A DNA stretch of 64,000 nucleotides from JBELHR01 sp049606855 (GTDB lineage Bacteria; Bacteroidota; Bacteroidia; Flavobacteriales; Flavobacteriaceae): the NCBI GenBank assembly GCA_049606855.1, contig JBMYVY010000007.1, positions 1 through 64,000 on the forward strand, read 5' to 3'. The notes below the pieces were generated by a model that worked only from the letters and a program-made list of their open reading frames with translations, searched no databases and had not been told where the DNA came from. Position 1 is the first letter of the stretch, and every line of letters begins with the position of its first letter. Positions 51,911 through 61,025 of the stretch are shown here, in pieces. The translations under genes and the position numbers were made by a program.

Positions 51911-53676
51911 TACTCTTCCTCTAAATTCTCTTTCAAATCTTCCTGTTTAAAAATATTTGGATTCTCTTTTAGCAGTTCTTCTTCTATTATTTCCATATTG
52001 GGTTGATACCTCATTATGAAAACTTCTCGATTCGTTTTAATGCCCATTTCGTCATCAGCGTAATAATAAAAGTTCTCAACGCGTTTACTCAAACCGGAAA
52101 ACGTCTCTTGACTATACCCATCACTGCTGTAATAACGCATCAGTATATCGTATACCTCATCGAAGCCCTTAATAGAAGCTTTCGAAGGGAAAGCTTTGAA
52201 TTTTCTCTGATACTTATCAAAAAATGCCAGTACCTGAGGGTCAGAAGTATCTAACTTAGTTGAGCTGGCGTAGGTAAAATCAATTCGAGATAAAACATGA
52301 TGTTGTGCAATATCGAAATCCTTATCCTTTTCATTCGCAAATAATCGAGCTCTTTCGGTATCATCAATTGCGACTACATTCTGAACCAAAGCCGAAGCAG
52401 TAGTTCCTTTATTAGTCATAATCACCCAATTGTTTGTCGCCAAAGAATCTATAGCCAAATTAAATTCTTCTACATCTACATTATTAGATTTTGCCTCTAA
52501 GGTCTTTATGGAAACATTGGGGTCCAAATCCCTTAAAGATGCCATAAGTTCTTTGCTCTGAGCTCTCGAAGCTGCGGTTGTATCTCTAACAATAACAATA
52601 TGCTCATCGCAATAATGACTCAAAATATATTCATTTAACCGCTTTGCATAGGATATTTTATCAACCTCAGGTTTAATAAAGTTAGGAGATGTGAAATTTG
52701 ATTGATTCCTTGAGTACATCGGAAATAAAACGGGAATATCATTTAATTTATTCGCAACATATTCCGCCTTGTTAGAATAAAATGGACCTACAATGAGATC
52801 GGTTTGTTCGAAATCTTCATTCATCAAAATCGCTTGTACTTTGGAAGATTTATTTTCAGTGTCGTATACGCGATATTGGATATCGATACCTTGTTCTCTG
52901 AGTGAATCAATAGCAATCAAAGCTCCAAAATAATAATCACTAACACGATCGAGAACCAAGCCTTTTTTCCTGAAGGTTTGCAAGCTCGAAAGGGTATCAT
53001 TTCTCTTTAACTTTAAAGGAAGCATAAAGTCTATGTGAAACGTTTTTTCATTGCTTAAAATACTATCTACAAAAGCCTTTTTCTCGCCCATTAAATCATC
53101 CTCATCTGATTTAAGTTTAATTTTAACCAACATTCCTATTTGCAATCCAGAATCCTCTAATCCCTCATTGAGCTCCTCTAACTGCTCTTGACTAACATCA
53201 TAAGTATTCTCAAGTGAGTAAAAGGTATCTCCCTTCTCTACTTGATGTAAAACATAAGTTTCTTCAAGTAAGGCTCGTTGGGCAAAAATCTCATCTTCAG
53301 ACTTCATTAAAGCTCTAGGTAATACTAAGAGCACCCCGATACTTAATTCTCCAGAAAGATCATTAGTTTTAATAATGTCCTCAACACTTATACCGTATTC
53401 ACGTGAAATACCATAGAGTGTTTGACCAGGGGCAACTTGAACATAAATTTTTTCCGCGGCATTGTAATTTGGAATATAGATTGTGCTAAACATAACCGGC
53501 TTGCGCGGCAAATCGGGATTGGCTAATTTTAAATCTTTTTGACTTATATCAAAAGTCTTTGCAATTGACTTATAGCTATCTCCAGCCTGAATCTCATAGG
53601 AAAAGACCTCTATATCTTGAGCATAAGTCCCAAGGGACCATAATAATAAGCTTATTATTAAAACAAATTTTTTCAT
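51910..53676 (-). CDS. LysM protein with periplasmic-binding-like domain
   Basis: The 588-residue precursor has a signal peptide (about 19 residues, ending LGTYAQ), three LysM repeats (about 25-70, 77-121 and 140-187; examples YEIQAGDSYKSIAKTFDISQ and VQVAPGQTLYGISREYGIS) and a C-terminal periplasmic-binding-type domain (DLIVGPFYSNKAEYVANKLN, IPVLFPMYSRNQSNFTSPNF). LysM would hold it to peptidoglycan, while the second part resembles branched-chain amino acid receptors or LpoA. It may act on wall synthesis or cell division. It follows guaA by 41 bases. Confidence 0.85.
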   Translation of the reverse strand: MKKFVLIISLLLWSLGTYAQDIEVFSYEIQAGDSYKSIAKTFDISQKDLKLANPDLPRKPVMFSTIYIPNYNAAEKIYVQVAPGQTLYGISREYGISVEDIIKTNDLSGELSIGVLLVLPRALMKSEDEIFAQRALLEETYVLHQVEKGDTFYSLENTYDVSQEQLEELNEGLEDSGLQIGMLVKIKLKSDEDDLMGEKKAFVDSILSNEKTFHIDFMLPLKLKRNDTLSSLQTFRKKGLVLDRVSDYYFGALIAIDSLREQGIDIQYRVYDTENKSSKVQAILMNEDFEQTDLIVGPFYSNKAEYVANKLNDIPVLFPMYSRNQSNFTSPNFIKPEVDKISYAKRLNEYILSHYCDEHIVIVRDTTAASRAQSKELMASLRDLDPNVSIKTLEAKSNNVDVEEFNLAIDSLATNNWVIMTNKGTTASALVQNVVAIDDTERARLFANEKDKDFDIAQHHVLSRIDFTYASSTKLDTSDPQVLAFFDKYQRKFKAFPSKASIKGFDEVYDILMRYYSSDGYSQETFSGLSKRVENFYYYADDEMGIKTNREVFIMRYQPNMEIIEEELLKENPNIFKQEDLKENLEEE

Positions 53677-53717
53677 TCAGCCAATTTCAGTTAAATAATT
53701 CAAATTTCATACCAAGA

Positions 53718-55250
53718 TTATTCCCACTCAATTGTAGCAGGCGGTTTAGAACTGATATCATAAACGACACGGTTCACCCCTTTTACCTGATTGATAATCT
53801 TATTTGAAGTTTCTTGTAAAAATTTATATGGTAAATCTACCCAATCAGCAGTCATTCCATCGGTAGATTCAACAGCTCTTAATGCAACTACGCGTTCATA
53901 AGTTCTTTCATCTCCCATAACACCAACAGAATTTACAGGAAGTAGCATTGCTCCTGCTTGCCATACATTATCATATAAATTCCATTTTCTCAATCCATCA
54001 ATAAAAATAGCATCGACCTCTTGGAGAATTCTCACTTTCTCAGGAGTAATATCTCCTAAAATACGGATTCCTAATCCTGGTCCTGGAAACGGATGTCTTC
54101 CTAATAACTCAGCAGACATTTCTAAGGCTTTACCCACGCGTCTGACCTCATCCTTAAATATGCTTCTTAATGGCTCTACTATTTTCAATTTCATGAAATC
54201 AGGTAAGCCTCCAACATTATGATGAGATTTAATTGTAGCAGATGGGCCACCAGTTGCAGAAACCGATTCAATTACATCAGGATAAATAGTTCCTTGTGCC
54301 AACCATTTTACATTTGTTATTTCGTGTGCTTCATCATCAAAAACCTCAATAAAGGTTTTTCCAATTGCCTTGCGTTTATCTTCAGGGTCCGTCAACCCTT
54401 CAAGAGCTTTATAGAAACGTTCTGAAGCATCTACACCTTTTACATTAAGTCCCATGCCCTTATACTGATCAAGAACTTGGTCAAACTCATTTTTTCTCAG
54501 CAAACCGTTGTTTACAAAAATACAATGAAGGTTTTTGCCTATAGCTTTATCCAATAATACAGCAGCTACCGATGAATCAACTCCTCCAGAAAGGCCCAAA
54601 ACAACTTTTTCATCACCTACCTGATCCTTAATTGCCTGAACCGTTTCGTCGATAAAAGAATCTGGCGTCCAGTTTTGCTCTAAGCCAGCAATTTTAACTA
54701 AAAAGTTTTCCAAAAGTTTTGTTCCATCTTCAGAATGATAAACTTCCGGGTGAAATTGAATACCATAGGTTTGTTCCCCGTCGAAAGAAAAAGCAGCATT
54801 CTCCACATCCTCTGTACTTGCGATTCTTTCACATGTTTCAGGTAAGACTAAAATGGTATCTGAATGAGACATCCAAACTTGAGAATTATCCTTTATACCT
54901 GAAAATAACAAAGAGCTTCCAACAATAGATTCTAGATGTGCCCTACCGTATTCTCTAGTATTTGAGCTTCCAACTTTACCTCCGTAATGTTGAGCTAAAT
55001 ATTGTGCACCATAGCAAATTCCTAACAAAGGTTTTTTTCCTTTTATGGGGTCAAGATCAACCGAAGGAGCATTTTCACCTCTGACCGAGTGAGGGCTTCC
55101 AGATAAAATTATAGCTTCAAAGTCATCAAAGCTATATTTTGTAGAATTGTAAGGATGAATTTCACAATAAACATTTAACTCACGGACCCTTCTCGCAATC
55201 AGCTGAGTAAATTGAGATCCAAAATCTAAAATTAGCACTTTGTTTTCCAT
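53718..55250 (-). CDS. guaA: GMP synthase (glutamine-hydrolysing)
   Basis: GuaA aminates XMP to GMP. The 510 residues contain the class I glutamine amidotransferase (LILDFGSQFTQLIARRV; nucleophile in LLGICYGAQYLAQ; His-Glu in GIQFHPEVYHSEDG), then the ATP pyrophosphatase P-loop VVLGLSGGVDSSVAAVLLDK, and the dimerisation domain (GRHPFPGPGLGIRILGD, YDISSKPPATIEWE). It lies between cdd and the LysM gene on the same strand, so it likely shares a transcript with them. Confidence 0.97.
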   Translation of the reverse strand: MENKVLILDFGSQFTQLIARRVRELNVYCEIHPYNSTKYSFDDFEAIILSGSPHSVRGENAPSVDLDPIKGKKPLLGICYGAQYLAQHYGGKVGSSNTREYGRAHLESIVGSSLLFSGIKDNSQVWMSHSDTILVLPETCERIASTEDVENAAFSFDGEQTYGIQFHPEVYHSEDGTKLLENFLVKIAGLEQNWTPDSFIDETVQAIKDQVGDEKVVLGLSGGVDSSVAAVLLDKAIGKNLHCIFVNNGLLRKNEFDQVLDQYKGMGLNVKGVDASERFYKALEGLTDPEDKRKAIGKTFIEVFDDEAHEITNVKWLAQGTIYPDVIESVSATGGPSATIKSHHNVGGLPDFMKLKIVEPLRSIFKDEVRRVGKALEMSAELLGRHPFPGPGLGIRILGDITPEKVRILQEVDAIFIDGLRKWNLYDNVWQAGAMLLPVNSVGVMGDERTYERVVALRAVESTDGMTADWVDLPYKFLQETSNKIINQVKGVNRVVYDISSKPPATIEWE

Positions 55251-55301
55251 AGCTCAAAAATACTATTTAATCTACCGAACCTCCAAGTCAAATAAAAAAA
55301 A

Positions 55302-55784
55302 TTATAGGTTACTCTTATCAAACGCCAGAGGTAGTAAGTCCAATAATGAATTTGTCTTTATTACCGGCCCTGTTTCTCCCATAAAGAGGACTTCCATACC
55401 TTGTTTTTGATTCATCTCGTATTCTGACAATGTTTGACGACAACTTCCACAAGGTCCCACAGGATTGGACACTATTTGATTTTTAGAATGTACGGCAATT
55501 GCAAGTTTTAGGACCTTAACTTTTGGATAATCTGATGAGGCTTTCCATATAGCAACACGCTCAGCGCACATGCCTGATGGATACGCTGCATTCTCTTGAT
55601 TATTTCCTAGAATCACTTTTCCGTTCTCTAACAATAAGGCGCAACCGACATTGAATTTTGAATATGGAGCATAAGCATTTTTATATGCGGCAATTGCTTG
55701 TTCCATAAGTGCTGCGTCCTCAACATTTAACTCTTCTTTTGAATTGTAGTATTCATAAGAAGTTTGGATTACTTTTTTCTCCAT
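55302..55784 (-). CDS. cdd: Cytidine deaminase
   Basis: Cdd deaminates cytidine and deoxycytidine to uridines. The 160-residue protein has the substrate motif APYSKFNVGCALL, the zinc ligand and catalytic Glu in MCAERVAIW and the second zinc ligand pair in GPCGSCRQTL, the layout of the small homotetrameric type. It begins 9 bases after porV, an arrangement I recall from other flavobacteria. The N-terminal 20 residues are a non-conserved extension. Confidence 0.93.
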   Translation of the reverse strand: MEKKVIQTSYEYYNSKEELNVEDAALMEQAIAAYKNAYAPYSKFNVGCALLLENGKVILGNNQENAAYPSGMCAERVAIWKASSDYPKVKVLKLAIAVHSKNQIVSNPVGPCGSCRQTLSEYEMNQKQGMEVLFMGETGPVIKTNSLLDLLPLAFDKSNL

Positions 55785-55793
55785 AATATGAAA

Positions 55794-56807
55794 TTACGAT
55801 TTATTCCCTCCAAATGCAAACGTCAGACTCATTCTCAGGGTGTTGTCTAAGGCATTATTTAGCTGGGATTGATTAAATAAATAAGATAAATCGAAGGCTA
55901 CTGAATTCGAAACAAATCCAGTTCCGAAGGTCAAATATTGCCTACTTCCCTCAGGGTCAATCTCATCGAAATAACCGCTTCTTAAAAAAAACGTTTCATC
56001 AAATCCATATTCAAATCCGAAACTGTAGGTGTGATCATAACTTCCTCCTTGCTCGGTTCTTATCAATTGCTCATATTCCAAGTTTAAGGTCAAGCTGTTT
56101 TGAGGATTAAAGAACAGTTCAGTCCCAAAACCCGCCCCAATTGTTGTTGGCAAAGGTTGAGTATTTCCTCCTTCACTAGTTTCTACATTAGGTCCAAAGT
56201 TTTTTACGACAACACCAGCTCGATAAATCACTTCTTTACTTCCATAACGTACAGGTAAAGATTGGTAAAAGCTACTTACATCAATTGCTCCAGTGTTAAT
56301 CGTTGTTATATCCGAATCTGAACTATTTAGTCCAAGATCCGAACGTATATATTTAAGGCCCACTCCCATCGAAAATCGAGGACCAAGCTTTAATCCATAA
56401 TTGAAATCAATAGAAAGATCACTCGGTCTTTCACTTCCTAAGGAAGCACCATTATCATCCGTCAAATCAAGATTTCCTAGCGTGAAATAATTTAAACCGA
56501 ATCCGTAAACTGAACGCTCATTTATCTTATGGACATATGATCCTCCAGAGAGAAAAACATCTTTAACTATACTATTCATCCAAGGAACATAAAATATTCC
56601 TAATTCATTTTTTTCTTCTGTAAAAACATTTTTTGCAGCATTATGATAGTTCGAAAAAACATCATAAGAACTTGCAATACCGTTATCACCCATACCCGCA
56701 GACCGTGCATCAGGCACAATTAATAAAAATGGAACTGCTGTTTCATTTCCTTGGGCTTGGCATAATGGTGTCGTTAGTAGAAACAGTAAAACAAGTAAGT
56801 TTTTCAT
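55794..56807 (-). CDS. porV: Type IX secretion system outer-membrane protein PorV
   Basis: PorV (LptO) is a FadL-like beta-barrel that shuttles secreted cargo from the type IX translocon. The start at 56807 (MKNLLVLLFLLTTPLCQAQG) gives 337 residues and a clean signal peptide; an ATG at 56825 would leave only about 8 bases after a likely transcription start. VPDARSAGMGDNGIA and NAAKNVF near the N-terminus and repeated FGLNYF, FGFEYGF and LSYLF strands fit. The gene that usually sits next to it, porU, is missing here; gldJ is divergent at 56970. Confidence 0.93.
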   Translation of the reverse strand: MKNLLVLLFLLTTPLCQAQGNETAVPFLLIVPDARSAGMGDNGIASSYDVFSNYHNAAKNVFTEEKNELGIFYVPWMNSIVKDVFLSGGSYVHKINERSVYGFGLNYFTLGNLDLTDDNGASLGSERPSDLSIDFNYGLKLGPRFSMGVGLKYIRSDLGLNSSDSDITTINTGAIDVSSFYQSLPVRYGSKEVIYRAGVVVKNFGPNVETSEGGNTQPLPTTIGAGFGTELFFNPQNSLTLNLEYEQLIRTEQGGSYDHTYSFGFEYGFDETFFLRSGYFDEIDPEGSRQYLTFGTGFVSNSVAFDLSYLFNQSQLNNALDNTLRMSLTFAFGGNKS

Positions 56808-56839
56808 TAAAATATTTTTGGGCATAACGCCTTAATCTG

Positions 56840-56847
56840 CAAAGATA
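56840..56847 (-). promoter_or_regulatory. Putative -7 box (TATCTTTG) of porV
   Basis: TATCTTTG on the minus strand matches TAnnTTTG and lies 32 bases before the ATG at 56807. Confidence 0.5.
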
Positions 56848-56969
56848 TTGTCTCTATATGGATATTTATAATAAAACTACATTTTTTCCGTTGTAAGTAA
56901 TATAATCTTGCTTTCAAACTTAAAAAGTGTAAATTGCAACTTTAATAATACCCTAATAAGTATCATCTA

Positions 56970-58649
56970 ATGAATGCTCTATTGAAGCCTAAATACCTCT
57001 TTGCCTATCTTTTGGCAATAAGCTTAGTAAGCTGTGGATCAAACAGTAATACTTCTTCTCTAACCGGTTGGAGTTTAAATGACCCCAAATCAGGTGGGTT
57101 TGAATTAAATCAAAATTATCGTGGACAGGAAACGCCTCCAGGTATGGTTCTCATTGACGGGGGAACATTTACCATGGGTAAGGTCCAGGATGATGTTATG
57201 TATGATTGGAATACCGCACCTGTTAAGATGCAAGTTCGATCGTTTTATCTTGATGAAGCGGAAGTAACGAACTTAGAATATGTATTCTATTTGCAGTGGT
57301 TGGAAAAAGTTTTCCCACCATCAGATGAAAATTTCGCACATATTTATCAATCTGCACTTCCTGACACTTTAGTGTGGAGGAATGCACTTGGAAATAACGA
57401 ATTACTTACAGAAAATTATTTACGACACCCTGCTTATGCAAATTACCCTGTAGTTGGGGTAAGTTGGTTACAAGCCAACGCATATTGTAAATGGAGAACT
57501 AATGTTGTAAACGAAAAGATTCTTGTAGATAAAGGAGTTCTTAAACCTCTTTGGGATCAAGATTCTCTAGAAGTTTACGGTAAAAATAATTTTGATACGG
57601 ATGTTTATCTTGCTAATCCAAACATGATGTTTGATGGAAATGGAGATATTTATGACAGAGGTTTAAAAGATTTATCCAATCCAAACAAAGAAGTTGAAAA
57701 AGGAGATTTTACGGGAAGACAAGTCAAAATGGAAGATGGTATTCTTATGCCAAAATTTAGACTTCCTACGGAAGCTGAATGGGAATATGCCGCCAAAGCC
57801 GATGTAGAAAACCGTGAATACAACAATCTTAGAGGTCGTAAAAAATATCCTTGGAACGGTAAATACACCAGAAACAAAAGCAAGAAAGAAAGAGGTAAGC
57901 AATTAGCAAACTTTAAGCAAGGTCAAGGAGATTACTCTGGTTTGGCTGGATGGTCAAATGACGGTGCTGAGATAACAACCTCAATTAAATCTTACCCACC
58001 AAATGGATTCGGTCTTTACGATATGGCAGGAAATGTAGCTGAATGGGTTGCAGATGTATATCGTCCGATTATTGATTCAGAACAAAACGACCTAAATTAT
58101 TATCGCGGAAATGAATTCACAAAAAAATACATTAATGACGATGGAACTGTTTCAATTTACGACAGTGATAATATAGAATTTGACACCTTACAAAACGGGA
58201 AAATTTTACCAAAAAATTTACCGGGAAGTTTAAAATATGTGGATGTTACAGACAAGGATGCCTTCATGCGTTATAACTATTCTCAAGCATATAATGTAGA
58301 CGCTAGAGATGGGGATGTTTCTTCAACAAGAAACTTCACTCTTGATGAAGAGGAATCTTTAGTTGCTCCGAGAATGTATAATCATCCAACTAAAGGAAGT
58401 TCATATACTGATGATGAGGGAAATGTTGTTATGACCTATGACGATGAATTCCGTACCACATTAATAAGCGACGAAACACGAGTATTTAAAGGTGGGTCAT
58501 GGAAAGACCGTGCTTATTGGTTGGATCCTGCTCAACGAAAATACTTCCCTCAGTTCATGGCAACTGAGTACATTGGATTTAGATGTGCCACTGATCGCTT
58601 CGGAGAAAACAAAAAGGTCCGATCTCCAATACATCGATTACCGAATTAA
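56970..58649 (+). CDS. gldJ: Gliding motility lipoprotein GldJ
   Basis: GldJ is an outer-membrane-associated lipoprotein needed for gliding and type IX secretion. The 559-residue precursor has a lipobox Cys in LVSCGSNS (about residue 22) and the FGE-sulfatase-like fold: GMVLIDGGTFTMGKV, VVGVSWLQANAYCKW, FRLPTEAEWEYAAKA, GLYDMAGNVAEWVAD, FKGGSWKDRAYW and GFRCATDRF. The formylglycine-generating Cys pair is absent, as in GldK and GldJ. Its closeness to porV and murF matches known flavobacterial order (recollection), apart from the missing porU. Confidence 0.93.
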   Translation: MNALLKPKYLFAYLLAISLVSCGSNSNTSSLTGWSLNDPKSGGFELNQNYRGQETPPGMVLIDGGTFTMGKVQDDVMYDWNTAPVKMQVRSFYLDEAEVTNLEYVFYLQWLEKVFPPSDENFAHIYQSALPDTLVWRNALGNNELLTENYLRHPAYANYPVVGVSWLQANAYCKWRTNVVNEKILVDKGVLKPLWDQDSLEVYGKNNFDTDVYLANPNMMFDGNGDIYDRGLKDLSNPNKEVEKGDFTGRQVKMEDGILMPKFRLPTEAEWEYAAKADVENREYNNLRGRKKYPWNGKYTRNKSKKERGKQLANFKQGQGDYSGLAGWSNDGAEITTSIKSYPPNGFGLYDMAGNVAEWVADVYRPIIDSEQNDLNYYRGNEFTKKYINDDGTVSIYDSDNIEFDTLQNGKILPKNLPGSLKYVDVTDKDAFMRYNYSQAYNVDARDGDVSSTRNFTLDEEESLVAPRMYNHPTKGSSYTDDEGNVVMTYDDEFRTTLISDETRVFKGGSWKDRAYWLDPAQRKYFPQFMATEYIGFRCATDRFGENKKVRSPIHRLPN

Positions 58650-58660
58650 TACTTAATTTA

Positions 58661-58691
58661 GCCTCATCTCAATAAGATGAGGCTTTTTTTT
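58661..58691 (+). terminator. Terminator after gldJ
   Basis: GCCTCATCT and AGATGAGGC pair around CAATA, followed by a T-run; the murF start lies only about 9 bases further. Confidence 0.9.
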
Positions 58692-58699
58692 TGTATTAT

Positions 58700-59977
58700 A
58701 TGATTGAAAGAATTTACGACAAATGGCTAAATGCCAATAAGAAACTGAGCACCGACACAAGAAGCATTGAAAAGGGCGGGATTTTTCTTGCATTAAAAGG
58801 AGAAAATTTCAACGGTAATAATTTCGCAATCCAAGCCCTTGAGCAAGGGGCGCTATTCGCTGTTGTTGATGAGAAACCAACAAATTTTGAGCAATACAAG
58901 GAGAAACTTATCCTTGTAGAAGACTGCCTAAAAACGCTTCAAGATTTGGCTCGATTCCATCGCTTGAACATGCCGGCTAGAATAATTTGTTTGACGGGCT
59001 CAAATGGAAAGACAACAACAAAAGAACTTATATATACTGCCTTATCTTGCGAATATAAGGTTTTGGCTACAGAAGGAAATCTAAACAACCATATTGGAGT
59101 CCCTTTAACCCTCTTGAACCTAAGAGAAGATCATGAGTTTGGAATCGTTGAACTTGGAGCCAATCATCAAAAGGAAATTGAACTTCTCGCTAATATTGCC
59201 CTACCAGATTTGGGTTATATTACTAATTTCGGGAAGGCTCATTTAGAGGGGTTTGGAGGTGTTGAAGGAGTCATCAAAGGCAAGTCCGAACTCTATGATT
59301 TTCTAAGAATTCACAATAAAACTGCCTTAGTTAATCAGGAAGACTTCAAGCAAATAGAAATGAGCGCAGGAATTAAATCAATTTTTAATTTCAACACAGA
59401 ATTAAAGCTTGAGACTACTATACCTTATATCGGATTCACTTATAAAAAAGAACATTATACATGTCACTTGTTTGGCGACTACAATTTCACAAACATCAAA
59501 GCAGCTTTTTCGCTGGCGCTTTACTTTGGGATAAACCCTTATTTGAGTTTGGAGGCATTATCAAATTACCAACCTAAGAACAATAGATCTCAACTCATTA
59601 AACAAGATAAACTTGAAATTATTTTAGATGCTTACAATGCCAACCCTTCAAGTGTCACAAATGCACTGGAAATGTTTAGCAAAAAAGCCGACATCAATTC
59701 AGTAATTCTAGGCGATATGCTTGAATTGGGTACCGTTAGTCAGGATGAACATGCTCAAATAGTTGAAAAATCTGAAAAACTCGATTTTAATTTCCAGATA
59801 TTTATTGGACCAGAATTTATGAAAGTCAAGTCTAATGCTCAAAAAAAGTCCTCCTACTTTTTTGAAACTAAAAAGGATTTTAGCAACTCAGAAATAAAAA
59901 GCCGAATTTGGCATGAATCAAATAGCATCCTAATCAAAGGTTCTAGAGGCATGCGTATGGAAGATTTAATTGAATAA
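58700..59977 (+). CDS. murF: UDP-N-acetylmuramoyl-tripeptide--D-alanyl-D-alanine ligase
   Basis: MurF adds D-Ala-D-Ala to UDP-MurNAc-tripeptide in peptidoglycan synthesis. The start at 58700 (MIERIYDKWLNANKKLSTDT) gives 425 residues; the TTG at 58691 lies in the terminator T-run. The uridine-binding domain has DTRSIEKGGIFLALKG; the ATP loop is CLTGSNGKTTTKELIY; HIGVPLTLLNL, LGANHQKEIELL and ILDAYNANPSSV follow, and MLELGTVSQDEHAQI is in the C-terminal domain. A weak read-through from gldJ is possible. Confidence 0.95.
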   Translation: MIERIYDKWLNANKKLSTDTRSIEKGGIFLALKGENFNGNNFAIQALEQGALFAVVDEKPTNFEQYKEKLILVEDCLKTLQDLARFHRLNMPARIICLTGSNGKTTTKELIYTALSCEYKVLATEGNLNNHIGVPLTLLNLREDHEFGIVELGANHQKEIELLANIALPDLGYITNFGKAHLEGFGGVEGVIKGKSELYDFLRIHNKTALVNQEDFKQIEMSAGIKSIFNFNTELKLETTIPYIGFTYKKEHYTCHLFGDYNFTNIKAAFSLALYFGINPYLSLEALSNYQPKNNRSQLIKQDKLEIILDAYNANPSSVTNALEMFSKKADINSVILGDMLELGTVSQDEHAQIVEKSEKLDFNFQIFIGPEFMKVKSNAQKKSSYFFETKKDFSNSEIKSRIWHESNSILIKGSRGMRMEDLIE

Positions 59978-60006
59978 AAAAGGGAGGTTTAAACCTCCCT
60001 TTTTTT
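59973..60006. terminator. Bidirectional terminator between murF and BadF-type kinase
   Basis: AAAGGGAGGTTTAAACCTCCCTTT is a palindrome with flanking A- and T-runs. It overlaps the murF stop and ends 5 bases before the kinase stop. Confidence 0.88.
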
Positions 60007-60010
60007 GACT

Positions 60011-60859
60011 TTATAATAAACCTTTGTGATACTCTAACAAGTTATCAATAGGCCTTTGGATAATTCCTGTAATCTTAAGTCCATGACTCGCTGCAACTTC
60101 ATCGAGTAAGTCAGAGAAATAGTGGGCAATAGAACCAATAAAATAGATTGGAGTTTCTGGTCCTTTTTTATAAGGTAATATTCTGCATTCAAAAAAGGCC
60201 TCATAACCACTTCTCATTAATTGTTTAATATACTTTTCTTCCTTATACTGAAACATGAACTTTGCAAAGGTCGCTAAGTAAGTATTTGGATTGGGCTGAC
60301 GGTATAAATTAAATTTAATATGATCAGGATCCAAATTATATTCATCTTCAAGTTTAGCCATCATATGCTCAGGCATCCTTTTGAAGAAATAATCTCTTAT
60401 AATCCTTTTACCAAAATAGTTACCACTAGCTTCATCCATTAAAATATATCCTAATGATACGGAGTTAGTATGCACTTCTTTTCCATCCCAATAACAACTA
60501 TTTGATCCTGTTCCTAAAATTGCAACTATAGCAGGGTCTCCTCCTGCAGCAGCGTATACAGCAGCTAATAAGTCTTCTTCAACGACTACATCCGCAGAAG
60601 TAAAAATGGATTCAAAAATTCTTTTTAGAATGTTTGTTGCTTCATCTGTACCGCATCCTGCACCGTAGAAATAAATTTTTTCTACCTCCGCTTTGTTGTG
60701 ATAAAGTTGGTAAGTATTTATAATTCGTTCTCTAAGCACCTCCTCTGGAACCACCGCAGGATTGAGTCCTTTTGTTCGCACTCTAAATACTTCTTCCTTA
60801 TTGCCATCTAAAGCGATCCAATCGGCTTTAGTAGAGCCACCATCTGCAATTAATATCAT
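60011..60859 (-). CDS. BadF/NagK-family sugar kinase (N-acetylglucosamine kinase-like)
   Basis: This 282-residue ASKHA kinase has ILIADGGSTKADWIALDG (phosphate 1), VVEEDLLAAVYAAAGGDPAI, the phosphate 2 loop AILGTGSNSCYWDG and LMDEASGNYFGKRIIRDYF. These fit N-acetylglucosamine kinase and related BadF/BadG-type proteins, which phosphorylate amino sugars from cell wall or chitin. It is a separate unit from the amylases upstream, since a hairpin lies between. Substrate assignment is by family and not certain. Confidence 0.85.
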   Translation of the reverse strand: MILIADGGSTKADWIALDGNKEEVFRVRTKGLNPAVVPEEVLRERIINTYQLYHNKAEVEKIYFYGAGCGTDEATNILKRIFESIFTSADVVVEEDLLAAVYAAAGGDPAIVAILGTGSNSCYWDGKEVHTNSVSLGYILMDEASGNYFGKRIIRDYFFKRMPEHMMAKLEDEYNLDPDHIKFNLYRQPNPNTYLATFAKFMFQYKEEKYIKQLMRSGYEAFFECRILPYKKGPETPIYFIGSIAHYFSDLLDEVAASHGLKITGIIQRPIDNLLEYHKGLL

Positions 60860-60953
60860 AAGATTGGGTTTATTTTACCTCAAAGTTAAACTAACGTTAT
60901 GTGAAAAACAATAGCTAAAAAAACTTCAATCGTTTTCGTAAGAAAAAAAACAC

Positions 60954-60992
60954 AAAAAAACCGGACAATACAGAAACCACTGAATATCCGGT
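60954..60992 (-). terminator. Terminator after amylase gene
   Basis: On the minus strand ACCGGA and TCCGGT pair at the ends of a longer, imperfect stem (inner CAG/CTG pairs) followed by seven T. It lies about 35 bases after the amylase stop. Confidence 0.75.
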
Positions 60993-61025
60993 ATTTATAA
61001 CAATCAATTAAACGAAAATTTTTCG

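Noticed and set aside
55255..55262. TATTTTTG box before guaA as a promoter
   Set aside because: It ends 4 bases before the ATG, so transcription would begin within the start codon; chance match in AT-rich DNA is more likely.
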